64,000 bases of DNA from Mycolicibacterium aurum (GCF_900637195.1 NZ_LR134356.1:3472001-3536000), one strand, 5' to 3'; numbered from the stretch's first letter, positions 1 to 8,468 are shown. Translations and numbers: made by a program. Notes: generated by a model from the sequence alone, not told the origin.

Positions 1-95
1 CAGAGGTGCTGTCGAAGTCCAAGGGCTGGGCGGCGCTCACCGACGAGCAGACGCAGGAGTACAACACCGCGTACGCCGCCGTCACCGGCGGCTGA
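1..95 (+). CDS. ABC transporter substrate-binding protein, C-terminal end (partial)
   Basis: Only the last 30 codons are inside the window; the frame is open from the left edge to a TGA at 93-95. The peptide is hydrophilic and ends in an Ala/Thr/Tyr-rich tail. The residues alone do not identify a family. The next two genes encode a PotB/PotC-type permease pair, with PotB starting 5 bases downstream, so the natural reading is the periplasmic spermidine/putrescine-type binding protein of the same operon. The assignment is by context. Confidence 0.55.
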   Translation, partial: EVLSKSKGWAALTDEQTQEYNTAYAAVTGG

Positions 96-99
96 CGCG

Positions 100-975
100 A
101 TGGCAGGCGTCGCCAGCAGCAGCCGCCAGCGCAGCAGGATCGCGCCGTACCTGATGGTCCTGCCCGCGCTGGTGTACCTCGCGGTCTTTTTCGTGGTTCC
201 GTTCTTCTCGTTGGCCCGCACGTCGTTGTCGGAAACCGCAGGCTCGGTGTTCATGCCGACGCTGACGTTCGCGTGGGACTTCGGCAACTACACCGAGGCG
301 TTCACCCTGTACCGGGATCAGATCTTCCGGTCGTTCGGTTACGCCTTCGTTGCGACGATCCTGTGCCTGCTACTGGCGTTTCCGCTGGCGTATGTCATCG
401 CGTTCAAGGCCGGCCGGTTCAAGAACCTGATTCTGGGGCTGGTGATCCTGCCCTTCTTCGTCACGTTCCTGATCCGCACCATCGCGTGGAAGACGATCCT
501 CGCCGACGAGGGGTGGGTGGTCAGTGCGCTGGGCACCGTCGGTCTGCTGCCCGACGAGGGACGGCTGCTGTCCACCAGCTGGGCCGTGATCGGAGGCCTG
601 ACCTACAACTGGATCATCTTCATGATCCTGCCGCTGTACGTCAGCCTGGAGAAGATCGACCCCCGACTCCTCGAAGCGTCCAAGGACCTGTACTCGTCCA
701 CGCCGCGCAGTTTCCGGCGGGTGATCCTGCCGCTGTCGATGCCGGGGGTGCTGGCAGGCAGCATGCTGGTGTTCATCCCCGCGGTCGGTGACTTCATCAA
801 CGCCGACTACCTCGGCAGTACCCAGACGACGATGATCGGCAACGTCATCCAGAAACAGTTCCTCGTGGTCAAGGACTACCCGGCCGCGGCCGCGCTGAGC
901 TTGGGACTGATGCTGCTCATCCTGGTCGGGGTGCTGCTCTACACGAGGGCGCTGGGCACGGAGGATCTGGTATGA
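100..975 (+). CDS. ABC transporter permease, polyamine type (PotB-like)
   Basis: Inner-membrane subunit of an importer of the spermidine/putrescine (PotABCD) class, 291 residues. A cytoplasmic N-terminus rich in Ser/Arg is followed by a first membrane helix at about residues 15-37 and further hydrophobic segments. The cytoplasmic coupling loop (EASKDLYSSTPRSFRRVILP, about residues 194-213) has the pattern of the EAA loop that docks on the ATPase. It starts 5 bases after the binding-protein gene and its stop overlaps the ATG of the next permease (ATGA), so the genes are translationally coupled. No ATPase gene is in the window; it is probably upstream. The substrate (polyamine or another small cation) is not determined. 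Confidence 0.88.
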   Translation: MAGVASSSRQRSRIAPYLMVLPALVYLAVFFVVPFFSLARTSLSETAGSVFMPTLTFAWDFGNYTEAFTLYRDQIFRSFGYAFVATILCLLLAFPLAYVIAFKAGRFKNLILGLVILPFFVTFLIRTIAWKTILADEGWVVSALGTVGLLPDEGRLLSTSWAVIGGLTYNWIIFMILPLYVSLEKIDPRLLEASKDLYSSTPRSFRRVILPLSMPGVLAGSMLVFIPAVGDFINADYLGSTQTTMIGNVIQKQFLVVKDYPAAAALSLGLMLLILVGVLLYTRALGTEDLV

Positions 976-1829
976 CCACCCAGGCAGGCGCCGCGATCGC
1001 GACCGCCGCGCAGCAGGACCCGAGACCGAAGAAGGTTCGCGCGCGCCGCAATTGGGGCGACGTACTGTTGCGGATCGCCGCCGGGCTGGTGCTCGTCTAT
1101 CTGTTCCTGCCGATCTTCGTGATCGTGCTGTTCTCGTTCAACAAGCCGGCGGGCAAGTTCAACTACACCTGGCAGGGCTTCACGCTGGAGAACTGGCTGG
1201 ACCCGTTCAAGTACCCACCGCTGACCGAAGCGCTCAAACTCAGCCTGAACGTCGCCGCGGTGTCGACGGCGGTCGCGGTCGTGCTGGGCACCCTGGTGGC
1301 CATCGCGCTGGTGCGCCAACGGTGGCGCGGGCAGCGTGCAGTCGACACGTTCCTGATACTGCCGCTCACCGCCCCGGAGGTGGTGATGGGCGCGGCCCTG
1401 CTGACGCTGTTCCTGGACTTCGACTGGCCCGCCGGCTACACCACGATCCTGTTGTCGCACATCGCTTTCGAAGTGAGTTTCATCGCCATGACGGTGCGCG
1501 CCCGGGTGCGTGGTTTCGACTGGACGCTGGAGGACGCGTCGTTGGATCTGGGCGCGGGACCGGCCCGCACGTTCTTCAAGGTGACGTTGCCGCTGATCGT
1601 GCCCGGCATCGTCGCCGCGGCGATGCTGTCGTTCGCCCTGTCCCTCGACGACTTCATCATCACTTACTTCGTCAGCGGATCCGAGGTGACCTACCCGCTG
1701 TACGTCAACGCGGCGGTCAAGGCGGCGGTGCCGCCGCAGATCAACGTGCTGGCGACAGCCATCCTGCTGGTCAGCTTGGCGCTGCTGGCGGCGGGAACGC
1801 TCTACCGCCGCAAGAAGTTCGTGGGCTAG
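972..1829 (+). CDS. ABC transporter permease, polyamine type (PotC-like)
   Basis: Second membrane subunit of the same importer, 285 residues. A positively charged N-terminal tail of about 30 residues precedes the first membrane helix (about 35-60). The EAA-type loop reads EDASLDLGAGPARTFFKVTLP, with the conserved acidic and glycine positions, and is followed by the last helices. The ATG overlaps the PotB stop by 4 bases. It is the last gene of the operon: it is followed by an 80-base gap with a large inverted repeat and then a convergent gene. Confidence 0.9.
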   Translation: MTTQAGAAIATAAQQDPRPKKVRARRNWGDVLLRIAAGLVLVYLFLPIFVIVLFSFNKPAGKFNYTWQGFTLENWLDPFKYPPLTEALKLSLNVAAVSTAVAVVLGTLVAIALVRQRWRGQRAVDTFLILPLTAPEVVMGAALLTLFLDFDWPAGYTTILLSHIAFEVSFIAMTVRARVRGFDWTLEDASLDLGAGPARTFFKVTLPLIVPGIVAAAMLSFALSLDDFIITYFVSGSEVTYPLYVNAAVKAAVPPQINVLATAILLVSLALLAAGTLYRRKKFVG

Positions 1830-1838
1830 CCCGTATCC

Positions 1839-1911
1839 AGCGGCGAGCGTGGGCCCTCTGCACGGCTCCGCGCGGCGGATTTCCGTACGTGAGGCCCACG
1901 GTCGAGCCGCT
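1839..1911. terminator. Large imperfect inverted repeat between convergent genes
   Basis: The left arm at 1839-1855 and the right arm at 1893-1911 are reverse complements over about 17 bases with two extra bases in the right arm; the core is CGTGGGCC / GGCCCACG. The loop is about 37 bases and itself GC-rich. The element lies between the permease stop (1829) and the convergent gene that stops at 1910, and the right arm covers that stop codon. It could act as a bidirectional terminator without a U-tract, or be a copy of an intergenic repeat family. Function is inferred. Confidence 0.45.
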
Positions 1912-2257
1912 ACATGCTGACGGTCACCGTCACGCGTCCCCGTTGGTCGCGGTGGGCGACCGCGTGACCGGTCCGGTCGGCGCCGTCGAAGTTCACCAGT
2001 GTCAGTTGCCCGCCGTCCCCGGTGAAGTTGCGCCACCAGGTTTTCGAGTCCGGTGCCATGACCCGGATGACGACACCGTCATCGCGCCGCTGATAGCTGA
2101 GCGGTGTCTGAAAGGTCTTGCCGGAGCGTTTACCCGTGTAGCGGACCACGACGGTGTTGCGCCGTATCAGCGGGCCGACGACCGGTGCGTTGATCAGCCG
2201 GGCCATCCCGGCGTTGAAGAAGCCCACAAGGGGTGAGTCGAAGAGTGCTCGGGCCAT
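1910..2257 (-). CDS. Deazaflavin (F420)-dependent nitroreductase-family protein, Ddn-like
   Basis: A 115-residue single-domain protein of the split beta-barrel family that includes mycobacterial Ddn, the F420-dependent reductase. It has the typical short N-terminal helix and then the VVVRYTGKRSGKTFQTPLSY stretch, whose [TR]-x-GRKSG-like pattern forms part of the F420-binding site. A Trp-rich segment follows (SKTWWRNFTGDG). I place the start at the ATG at 2257; an in-frame GTG at 2266 would add three residues. The physiological substrate is unknown; relatives reduce quinones or nitro compounds. The gene is monocistronic or shares the transcript of the EamA gene upstream on the same strand. Confidence 0.82.
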   Translation of the reverse strand: MARALFDSPLVGFFNAGMARLINAPVVGPLIRRNTVVVRYTGKRSGKTFQTPLSYQRRDDGVVIRVMAPDSKTWWRNFTGDGGQLTLVNFDGADRTGHAVAHRDQRGRVTVTVSM

Positions 2258-2284
2258 ACCGCCCACTATCCACCCGATCTGGGC

Positions 2285-3151
2285 TCACGCCACCTCAAGC
2301 GGTACCGGCGCCGCGCGGGAGCCGGTGCGGGCCGCCCCGATCCCGGCCACAACCACCAGGCAGATTCCCGCCACGCCGAGGTGCCCGGGGCTCTGGTGCA
2401 GCACCAGGAACCCGATCACCATCGCCAACGCCGGTTCGAGCGCCATCATGGTGCCGAACGAGGCCGCGGTCAGCCGACGAAGGGCCAACAGCTCCAAGGC
2501 AAACGGCACGACGGGCAGCAGCACGGCCAGGCCCAGCCCGATGAGCAGGATCTCCGGCGTCATCCGCTCGAACACCGCCGGCCCGACGGTCACCGTCGCC
2601 AACAGGCCGGCCACCGGCATGGAGACCGCGAGGCCGTTGATCCCGGCGACCTCGTCGCCCACCTTCTGCGTCAACAGGATGTAGCACGCCCAGCACGACG
2701 CCGCACCGAGGGCGTAGGCAATGCCGACCGGATCCACCGCACCGGTCCACGGCTGGGTCAGCACCAGCACACCGACGGCCGCCAATCCCGGCCACAACAC
2801 CCGGCCGCGCCCGTGGCCTCGGGCGACCGCCACCGCCAGTGGTCCGAGGAACTCCAGCGCGCTCGCGGTCCCCAGCGGTATGCGATCCAGTGCGGCCATG
2901 AACAACAGAGTGATCGCGCCGGTCACCACGCCCAGCACCACACACATCAGAAAGCTCTTGCCCGTGAAGGCGGTTCGTCGGGGCCGCACGATGATCAGGA
3001 GCAGGATGCCCGCCCACGCCAGCCGTAGCCACGCCACGCCCTCCACGCCGATGTCGTCGATCAGCGTGACGGCGATGGCCAATCCCAGCTGGACACACGC
3101 CATGGCCGCCACCGCCATGAGCGCGCCCGTGCGAGCCTGATCCGTTGCCAC
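2285..3151 (-). CDS. EamA/RhtA-family metabolite exporter
   Basis: A 288-residue integral membrane protein with about ten hydrophobic helices arranged as two EamA repeats (about 1-135 and 145-280), the plan of drug/metabolite transporters such as RhtA. Conserved family features include the [12 protein letters not shown] motif in the first repeat and the MALEPALA motif in the second. Members export amino acids or other small metabolites, but the substrate here cannot be read from sequence. The start is a GTG at 3151. The 134-base gap to the collagen-like gene on the other strand holds the divergent promoters, of which none is clear. Confidence 0.85.
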   Translation of the reverse strand: MATDQARTGALMAVAAMACVQLGLAIAVTLIDDIGVEGVAWLRLAWAGILLLIIVRPRRTAFTGKSFLMCVVLGVVTGAITLLFMAALDRIPLGTASALEFLGPLAVAVARGHGRGRVLWPGLAAVGVLVLTQPWTGAVDPVGIAYALGAASCWACYILLTQKVGDEVAGINGLAVSMPVAGLLATVTVGPAVFERMTPEILLIGLGLAVLLPVVPFALELLALRRLTAASFGTMMALEPALAMVIGFLVLHQSPGHLGVAGICLVVVAGIGAARTGSRAAPVPLEVA

Positions 3152-3285
3152 CCATGCATTGAACGGGACACTGACCGTTTCGGTCCACGTGATTTATCGG
3201 TACATACTGTTCATCATTTCCGGACGATTCGGTGTGGTTAGCGTCGTGGGGTTTGAAAGCGCTCTCGCGTGGTATGCGCGCCGTC

Positions 3286-3807
3286 ATGTTGAAGACTTCT
3301 CCGCGTTACGTGCCCATCATGTTCGCCACTGCCGCTGCCGCGGCGATCGGCTTCGCTCCCGCCGCCCTCGCCGGCGGGCCGCCCGGATGCTACGACCCAG
3401 CAGGCACCGGATGCGCCGTCGCACCGATGCCGGCTCCCCCGGCGCCGGGCGCGGCGGGTGCCATTCCCGGCGGACCCGCCGGCGTGGCCGGTCCCGGCGG
3501 CGCAGCGGGTGTCATCCCCGGCGGACCGGCCGGCACCGCGGGCCCCGGCGGCGCAGCGGGAGTCATTCCCGGCGGACCCGGCGGAGCCGCCGGACCCGCA
3601 GGCGCGACAGGCGCCATCCCGGGCGGACCGGCCGGCACGGCAGGCCCCGGCGGCGCAGCGGGAGTCATTCCCGGCGGACCCGGCGGAGCCGCCGGACCCG
3701 CAGGCGCGACAGGCGCCATCCCGGGCGGACCGGCTGGCACCGCAGGACCCGGCGGCGCCAGCGGCTGCATTCCCGGCGTCGGCTGCGGCAGCGTTCCCGC
3801 TCCCTAG
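3286..3807 (+). CDS. Secreted collagen-like Gly/Pro/Ala repeat protein
   Basis: A 173-residue exported protein. Residues 1-29 form a signal peptide with a basic N-terminus, an Ala-rich core and an ALA cleavage site. Next comes a short Cys-containing segment (CYDPAGTGC), six perfect-length 17-residue repeats (about residues 55-156, consensus GAAGVIPGGPAGTAGPG) and a C-terminal Cys/Pro tail. The Gly-rich pattern recalls collagen but is not strict Gly-X-Y. I chose the ATG at 3286 because it gives a normal signal peptide; upstream in-frame ATGs exist. The stop overlaps the convergent TetR stop by 4 bases. Function is unknown; a cell-surface or extracellular structural role is an inference. Confidence 0.75.
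   Translation: MLKTSPRYVPIMFATAAAAAIGFAPAALAGGPPGCYDPAGTGCAVAPMPAPPAPGAAGAIPGGPAGVAGPGGAAGVIPGGPAGTAGPGGAAGVIPGGPGGAAGPAGATGAIPGGPAGTAGPGGAAGVIPGGPGGAAGPAGATGAIPGGPAGTAGPGGASGCIPGVGCGSVPAP
3448..3753 (+). repeat. Six tandem 51-bp units (17 codons) with a recent 102-bp duplication
   Basis: Six in-frame 51-base units encode the 17-residue Gly-rich repeats. Units 3+4 (3550-3651) and 5+6 (3652-3753) form a 102-base block that is repeated with only three mismatches, all near the right end. This indicates a recent unit duplication by slippage or recombination. All copies keep frame. Confidence 0.95.
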
Positions 3808-4412
3808 CTGAGCTTCGCGGCGCGGCCTCCGGGCCGCGCCGCGACACCTGGTGCTGTTCGGGCGAATTCGTAGCCTGCGGTGAGTCGGTACACCGCTCGG
3901 TCGATGGTGGGCAGAATGTCGGTGATGGGTATCTCCCCCGCCGCGAATCTCCCGAGCAGGCCGTAGACGACGTTGGCGATCACGGTGTCCATATCCGCGA
4001 TGAAGTCGTCGTCCACACCGTCGAGAACGTCCAGCGCGGTGGGGACCACGACGTCAAGTCCGCGGCGGAGCAACCGCTTGCCGCTCGGCCCTGACCTGGC
4101 GCGGAAATACGCGGCGAGCATGGCAGGGTGACGCTCCCACGGCTCGAACAAGGTGCGGAACAGTCGCATCAGCGCCTCGTGCAACGATTCACCCGGCGCC
4201 CTCCGCTGCCCCACCACCGCGGCGTAGCGGTTCTCGTCCGTCCAGGCTTCCAGCGCCGCCAAGATCAACTCGTCACGGTTGGCGTACCGCTTGTAGATCG
4301 TGGCCAGCGAGGTGCGCGAACGCCGGGCGACCTCACGCAGCTGCACGGCGTCGTAGCCGTCGTTCTCCAACAGCTCGACGACCGCGGTCAGGATCGGATC
4401 ATCTGAAGCCAT
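3804..4412 (-). CDS. TetR-family transcriptional regulator
   Basis: A 202-residue one-component repressor. The N-terminal DNA-binding domain (about residues 5-52) contains the helix-turn-helix LREVARRSRTSLATIYKRYA, which is typical of TetR proteins. The rest is a helical ligand-binding and dimerisation domain. It is transcribed divergently from the mycofactocin-type SDR operon; the 78-base gap carries two GTAAC-N3-GTTAC palindromes that are probably its operators. It is likely to be autoregulated and to control the SDR-SDR-CMD-ALDH operon, with relief by a pathway intermediate. Confidence 0.9.
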   Translation of the reverse strand: MASDDPILTAVVELLENDGYDAVQLREVARRSRTSLATIYKRYANRDELILAALEAWTDENRYAAVVGQRRAPGESLHEALMRLFRTLFEPWERHPAMLAAYFRARSGPSGKRLLRRGLDVVVPTALDVLDGVDDDFIADMDTVIANVVYGLLGRFAAGEIPITDILPTIDRAVYRLTAGYEFARTAPGVAARPGGRAAKLS

Positions 4413-4438
4413 TTACGTGAACACCCTTGCCGGTCGCC

Positions 4439-4475
4439 AGTAACACCGTTACCGTACCCCAGTAACACGGTTACT
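4439..4475. promoter_or_regulatory. Two palindromic candidate TetR operators
   Basis: Two copies of GTAAC-N3-GTTAC are present: one at 4440-4452 and a fully palindromic-armed AGTAACACGGTTACT at 4461-4475. Their centres are 22 bases apart, close to two helical turns, which suits side-by-side binding of two dimers on one DNA face. They lie between the divergent TetR gene and the SDR operon, and the second copy ends 15 bases before the SDR start, so binding would block transcription. Assignment to this TetR is inferred from position. Confidence 0.7.
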
Positions 4476-4490
4476 GATGGAGGAGGTGCG

Positions 4491-5321
4491 ATGGGTTCTC
4501 TCGACGGCAAGGTGGCATTCATCACCGGGGTCGCCCGCGGCCAGGGGCGCAGCCACGCGGTGCGGCTGGCCTCCGACGGCGCCGACATCATCGGGATCGA
4601 CATCTGCGCCGACATCGACTCCAACGGCTATCCGATGGCGTCGCCCGCGGAACTCCAGGAAACCGTCACCCTCGTCGAGGCCCATGGCGGCAAGATGCTC
4701 GCGTCCATCGCAGACGTGCGCGACTTCTCCGCGGTCAAGGCCGCCGTGGATACCGGCGTGGCGCACTTCGGACGGCTCGACATGGTGTGCGCGAATGCCG
4801 GAATCGCCGCCATGGCCTTCGCGGAACTGACCGACGCCCAAGATCTGCAGATGTGGACCGACGTGCTTGAGGTCAACCTGGTCGGCTCCTTTCACACCGC
4901 CAAGGCAGCGATCCCCCACCTGATCGCCGGCGAGCGTGGCGGGTCCATCGTGTTCACCAGCTCGACCGCCGGACTGAGAGGTTTCGGCGGCAAGGGCGGA
5001 GGCGGCCTCGGCTACGCCGCGTCCAAGCACGGAATCGTCGGACTGATGCGCGCGTTGTCCAATGCCCTGGCTCCCCACAGCATTCGGGTCAACACCGTGC
5101 ATCCGACCGCGGTCAATACCATGATGGCGGTCAACCCGGCGATGACGGCATTCCTCGAGCACTATCCCGACGGTGGACCACACCTGCAGAACCCGATGCC
5201 GGTGGGACTGCTGGAACCCGAGGACATCAGCGCCGCAGTGGCATACCTGGTCTCAGATGCCGCCAAGTACGTGACCGGAGTGACGTTCCCGGTCGACGCC
5301 GGATTCTGCAACAAACTGTGA
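4491..5321 (+). CDS. Mycofactocin-coupled SDR oxidoreductase (carveol dehydrogenase-like), copy 1
   Basis: A 276-residue NAD-dependent short-chain dehydrogenase. The nucleotide motif TGVARGQG is at residues 12-19, NAG at 102-104, and the catalytic Ser157/158, Tyr175 and Lys179 are present. After the second strand it carries the extra segment ICADIDSNGYPMASPAELQE, the hallmark of the SDR subfamily that co-occurs with mycofactocin and keeps its nicotinamide cofactor bound. Such enzymes oxidise alcohols and pass electrons to mycofactocin. AGGAGG lies four bases before the ATG. It is the first gene of a four-gene operon and overlaps the next SDR by GTGA. The alcohol substrate is unknown. Confidence 0.93.
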   Translation: MGSLDGKVAFITGVARGQGRSHAVRLASDGADIIGIDICADIDSNGYPMASPAELQETVTLVEAHGGKMLASIADVRDFSAVKAAVDTGVAHFGRLDMVCANAGIAAMAFAELTDAQDLQMWTDVLEVNLVGSFHTAKAAIPHLIAGERGGSIVFTSSTAGLRGFGGKGGGGLGYAASKHGIVGLMRALSNALAPHSIRVNTVHPTAVNTMMAVNPAMTAFLEHYPDGGPHLQNPMPVGLLEPEDISAAVAYLVSDAAKYVTGVTFPVDAGFCNKL

Positions 5322-6127
5322 GCTCCACAGGACGTGTCGCCGGAAAACGGGTGCTTGTCACCGGCGCAGCCCGGGGGATGGGGCGCAGCCACGCGCTTCG
5401 GCTGGCGGAGGAAGGCGCCGACGTCATCCTCATCGACATCTGCGAGTCCCTGCCGGACATCGAATACCCACTGGCCAGCCGGGAGGATCTGGCCGAAACC
5501 GCGCGACTGGTCAGCGAAGTGGGGCGCCGTGCCATCTCACACGTCGTCGATGTGCGAGACGCGGATGCCTTGGCCGCCGCAGTCGACGACGGCGTCTCCA
5601 AACTCGGCGGGCTCGACGCATCGGTCGCCAACGCCGGAGTCCTGACTGCAGGCACCTGGGAGACCACCACACCGGCCCAGTGGCGCACGGTCGTCGACGT
5701 CAACCTGATCGGAACGTGGAACACCTGCGCAGCCGCTCTACCGCACCTCGTCGACCACGGCGGCAGCCTGGTCAACATCAGCTCTGCGGCCGGGATCAAG
5801 GGCACCCCACTGCACACGCCGTACACGGCGTCCAAGCACGGCGTCGTGGGAATGAGCAGGGCACTGGCGAATGAACTTGCCGCGCAGAGCATCCGGGTCA
5901 ATACAGTGCACCCGACGGGTGTGGCCACCGGCATGCGGCCCGATTCACTGCACGGACTGATCGCCCACACGCGCCCCGACCTCGGCCCGCTCTTCCTCAA
6001 CGCGATGCCGATCATGATGGCCGAAGCTGTCGACATCAGCAACGCGGTGCTCTTTCTCGTCTCCGATGAATCGCGCTACGTGACCGGCCTGGAGTTCAAG
6101 GTCGACGCCGGCGTCACACTGCGCTAG
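5318..6127 (+). CDS. Mycofactocin-coupled SDR oxidoreductase, copy 2
   Basis: A 269-residue SDR with the TGAARGMG cofactor motif at residues 15-22 and the catalytic set Ser156, Tyr169 and Lys173. The subfamily insertion is present in shortened form (CESLPDIEYPLASREDLAE). The start is a GTG whose last base pair overlaps the previous stop (GTGA), so translation is coupled. It is clearly related to copy 1 and to the SDR at 10656, but different enough that the copies probably act on different steps or stereoisomers. It precedes the CMD-like gene by 17 bases. Confidence 0.92.
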   Translation: MSSTGRVAGKRVLVTGAARGMGRSHALRLAEEGADVILIDICESLPDIEYPLASREDLAETARLVSEVGRRAISHVVDVRDADALAAAVDDGVSKLGGLDASVANAGVLTAGTWETTTPAQWRTVVDVNLIGTWNTCAAALPHLVDHGGSLVNISSAAGIKGTPLHTPYTASKHGVVGMSRALANELAAQSIRVNTVHPTGVATGMRPDSLHGLIAHTRPDLGPLFLNAMPIMMAEAVDISNAVLFLVSDESRYVTGLEFKVDAGVTLR

Positions 6128-6144
6128 CCCCTCTGGAGGAACCG

Positions 6145-6936
6145 ATGACCGCAACCGATATCGACCGCGCGCGGCGCGCGTTCGCCGACGTCATGACCTT
6201 TGCCGCGCCCGAAACACCCACGTCCGCGACAACGGACATGCTGGCCTTCGTATTCGCCGAGGTGTGGCACAGACCGGGCCTGAGCCGACGCGACCGCCAC
6301 TTCATCACGTTGCCCTGCGTGGCTGCCGCAGATGCCGAGACACCGCTGCGCGACCACGTTTACGCAGCGCTGAACAGCGGTGAGGTGTCCATCGATGAAA
6401 TGCGGGAGACAGTACTGCATTTCGCGGTGTACGGCGGCTGGCCCAAGGCGTCGCGGTTCAACATGGTCGTCGACGAGCAGTGGCAACGGATCCACCACGA
6501 CCGTGGCGCGGAGCTCCCTCCCCCGTCCCCGTTGCTGCCACTGACCACCCCGAGTGATCCCGATGCCCGGCTGTCCGTGGGCGAGCAGGCCTTCAAGGAC
6601 ATCAACTGCCTCCCCTTCGCACCCCACCGGGACGACCCGTTCCAGGGGGCTGGAATCCTCAACTTCGTCTTCGGTGAGATGTGGCTGCGCCCCGGGCTCG
6701 GCATGAGGGAACGCCGGCTCATCACGGTGGCGTGTGTCGCGTTCCAGGACGCGCCCTATCCGATCCTGAGTCACGTCTACGCGGCACTGAAGAGCCGGGA
6801 TCTGTCATTCGACGAGATGGACGAGCTGACGGTGCATTTCGCCGCCTACTTCGGATGGCCGAAGGCCGCGCACCTGAGCCAAGTGGCTGCGGAGCAGAAA
6901 AAGCGGGTCACCGAGGAGTGGGCGGCTGAAGCGTGA
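6145..6936 (+). CDS. Two-domain carboxymuconolactone decarboxylase-like protein
   Basis: A 263-residue protein made of two similar halves, about residues 5-125 and 140-258. Each has the CMD helical pattern: a short helix ending in a basic R..R or RERR stretch, an acidic segment, an HVYAAL motif (domain 1 about residue 71, domain 2 about 213), and an HFA.Y.GWPKA motif. The CxxC pair of AhpD-type peroxidases is missing, so a thiol peroxidase role is unlikely. Real CMD enzymes act in aromatic ring catabolism; this divergent tandem form has no known reaction. GGAGGA sits six bases before the ATG. Its place between dehydrogenases suggests a hydrolytic, isomerising or accessory step. Confidence 0.78.
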   Translation: MTATDIDRARRAFADVMTFAAPETPTSATTDMLAFVFAEVWHRPGLSRRDRHFITLPCVAAADAETPLRDHVYAALNSGEVSIDEMRETVLHFAVYGGWPKASRFNMVVDEQWQRIHHDRGAELPPPSPLLPLTTPSDPDARLSVGEQAFKDINCLPFAPHRDDPFQGAGILNFVFGEMWLRPGLGMRERRLITVACVAFQDAPYPILSHVYAALKSRDLSFDEMDELTVHFAAYFGWPKAAHLSQVAAEQKKRVTEEWAAEA

Positions 6937-8393
6937 CACCCGACACCGACAGCGGAGAACCGGTCGGCCTCCTCATCGGCGGTGATCGGATCACCGCGTC
7001 GTCAGCAGGGGTGCACCACCACGTGTATCCGGCAACCGGACGACCGAATGCCGTGGTTGCCCTGGCGGGACCGGCCGAAGTCGCCGCGGCGGTGCGGGCA
7101 GGAAGTGAGGCGCAGCGCGAATGGATGTCTCACACTGTGGATGTCCGGCGAGACCGCCTCATCGACCTCGCCGACGTCGTTCATCAGCACCTCGACGATC
7201 TCGCCCTGCTCAATGTCCGCGACTATGCGGTTCCCATCTCGTTCGCGGGCACCGCGTTGCTGCTGGAACGGTTTCTCCGCCACTTCGCCGGCTACGTCGA
7301 CAAGTCCCACGGTGCGTCCACACCGGTCAACGGATCGTTCGACCTTAATATCGTCGACCGCGAACCGTACGGCGTCGTCGGCGTCATCGCTCCGTGGAAC
7401 GGCGCCCTCGCCGTTGCAGCATCGTGTGTGGCTCCAGCGTTGGCAGCGGGAAACGCCGTGGTGTTCAAACCGTCCGAACTAGCCCCGCTGGCCGCGCTGC
7501 GATTCGGGGAGCTGTGCATCGAGGCCGGCCTCCCACCGGGACTGGTGACCGTGCTTCCGGCCGCCGCGCACGGCAGCGACGCTCTGGTTCGACACCCGGG
7601 TATCGGCAAGATCCACTTCACCGGCGGCGGCGCCACCGCCCGCGCGGTGATCAGTGCCGCCTCGACCAACCTAACCCCGGTGGTCGCCGAACTCGGCGGC
7701 AAATCGGCGAACATCGTTTTCGCCGACGCCGATTTGGACGCGGCAGCCGCGATGTCGGCCCATCAAGGACCGCTGATGCAATCGGGGCAGAGTTGCGCCT
7801 GTGCCAGCAGGCTTTTGGTGCACGAGTCGGTCTATGACGACTTTCTCGACCGATTCCTGACGGTGGTGCGCGGTGCGCGCATCGGCGATCCGCAAGACCC
7901 TTCCGTCATGTTCGGACCCGTCATCAGCGAGCACGCCGTCGCACGCATCGAGGGGGTCATCAATCACGCGATCGACACTGGTGCCGGTGAACTGCTGATG
8001 GGCGGCGCGCGTATGGGCGGAGAGCTCGCGCAAGGCTTCTACGTTGAGCCCACGGTGTTCGGCGACGTCGACAATGATTCGCCCCTGGCACAGGAGGAGA
8101 CATTCGGCCCCGTGGTCTCGGTGATGAGATTCGGAAGCGATGAGCACGCAGTTCAGCTCGCAAACGGGACGCCCTACGGTCTGAACGCATTCGTACACAC
8201 TCGTGACCTCGCTCGCGCGCACGGGGCGGCTCGACTTCTGGACGCCGGATCGATCTGGATCAACACGTTCAGCGATATCGCCCCGCAGGGTCCGTACGGC
8301 GGCTTCAAACAGAGTGGGTTCGGGCGCACCGGCGGACTCGACGGACTTCACGAGTTCCTGCGGGTCAAGAACATCCGCATCCGGATGGCCTGA
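6933..8393 (+). CDS. NAD(P)-dependent aldehyde dehydrogenase
   Basis: A 486-residue full-length ALDH. Landmarks visible: Asn156 in the PWN motif, general base Glu253 in AELGGKSAN, catalytic Cys288 (within GQSCAC) and the EETFGPVVSV motif at about 388-397. It should oxidise an aldehyde produced by the upstream dehydrogenases to the acid. A GTG start overlaps the CMD-like stop (GTGA), making it the last gene of the operon. Two hairpins follow the stop, before the convergent P450 gene. The aldehyde is unknown. Confidence 0.93.
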   Translation: MTPDTDSGEPVGLLIGGDRITASSAGVHHHVYPATGRPNAVVALAGPAEVAAAVRAGSEAQREWMSHTVDVRRDRLIDLADVVHQHLDDLALLNVRDYAVPISFAGTALLLERFLRHFAGYVDKSHGASTPVNGSFDLNIVDREPYGVVGVIAPWNGALAVAASCVAPALAAGNAVVFKPSELAPLAALRFGELCIEAGLPPGLVTVLPAAAHGSDALVRHPGIGKIHFTGGGATARAVISAASTNLTPVVAELGGKSANIVFADADLDAAAAMSAHQGPLMQSGQSCACASRLLVHESVYDDFLDRFLTVVRGARIGDPQDPSVMFGPVISEHAVARIEGVINHAIDTGAGELLMGGARMGGELAQGFYVEPTVFGDVDNDSPLAQEETFGPVVSVMRFGSDEHAVQLANGTPYGLNAFVHTRDLARAHGAARLLDAGSIWINTFSDIAPQGPYGGFKQSGFGRTGGLDGLHEFLRVKNIRIRMA

Positions 8394-8468
8394 TCGCGGA
8401 CCGACCCATCCTGACCGGCCGAAGCGTGGTCCAGCCGGTCTCACTGCGACCTCATGTGCAGAACCACC

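Noticed and set aside
3390..3770. Reverse-strand collagen-like frame (126 codons)
   Set aside because: It is the complement of the repeat array; it has no signal peptide or ribosome site, while the plus-strand gene does.
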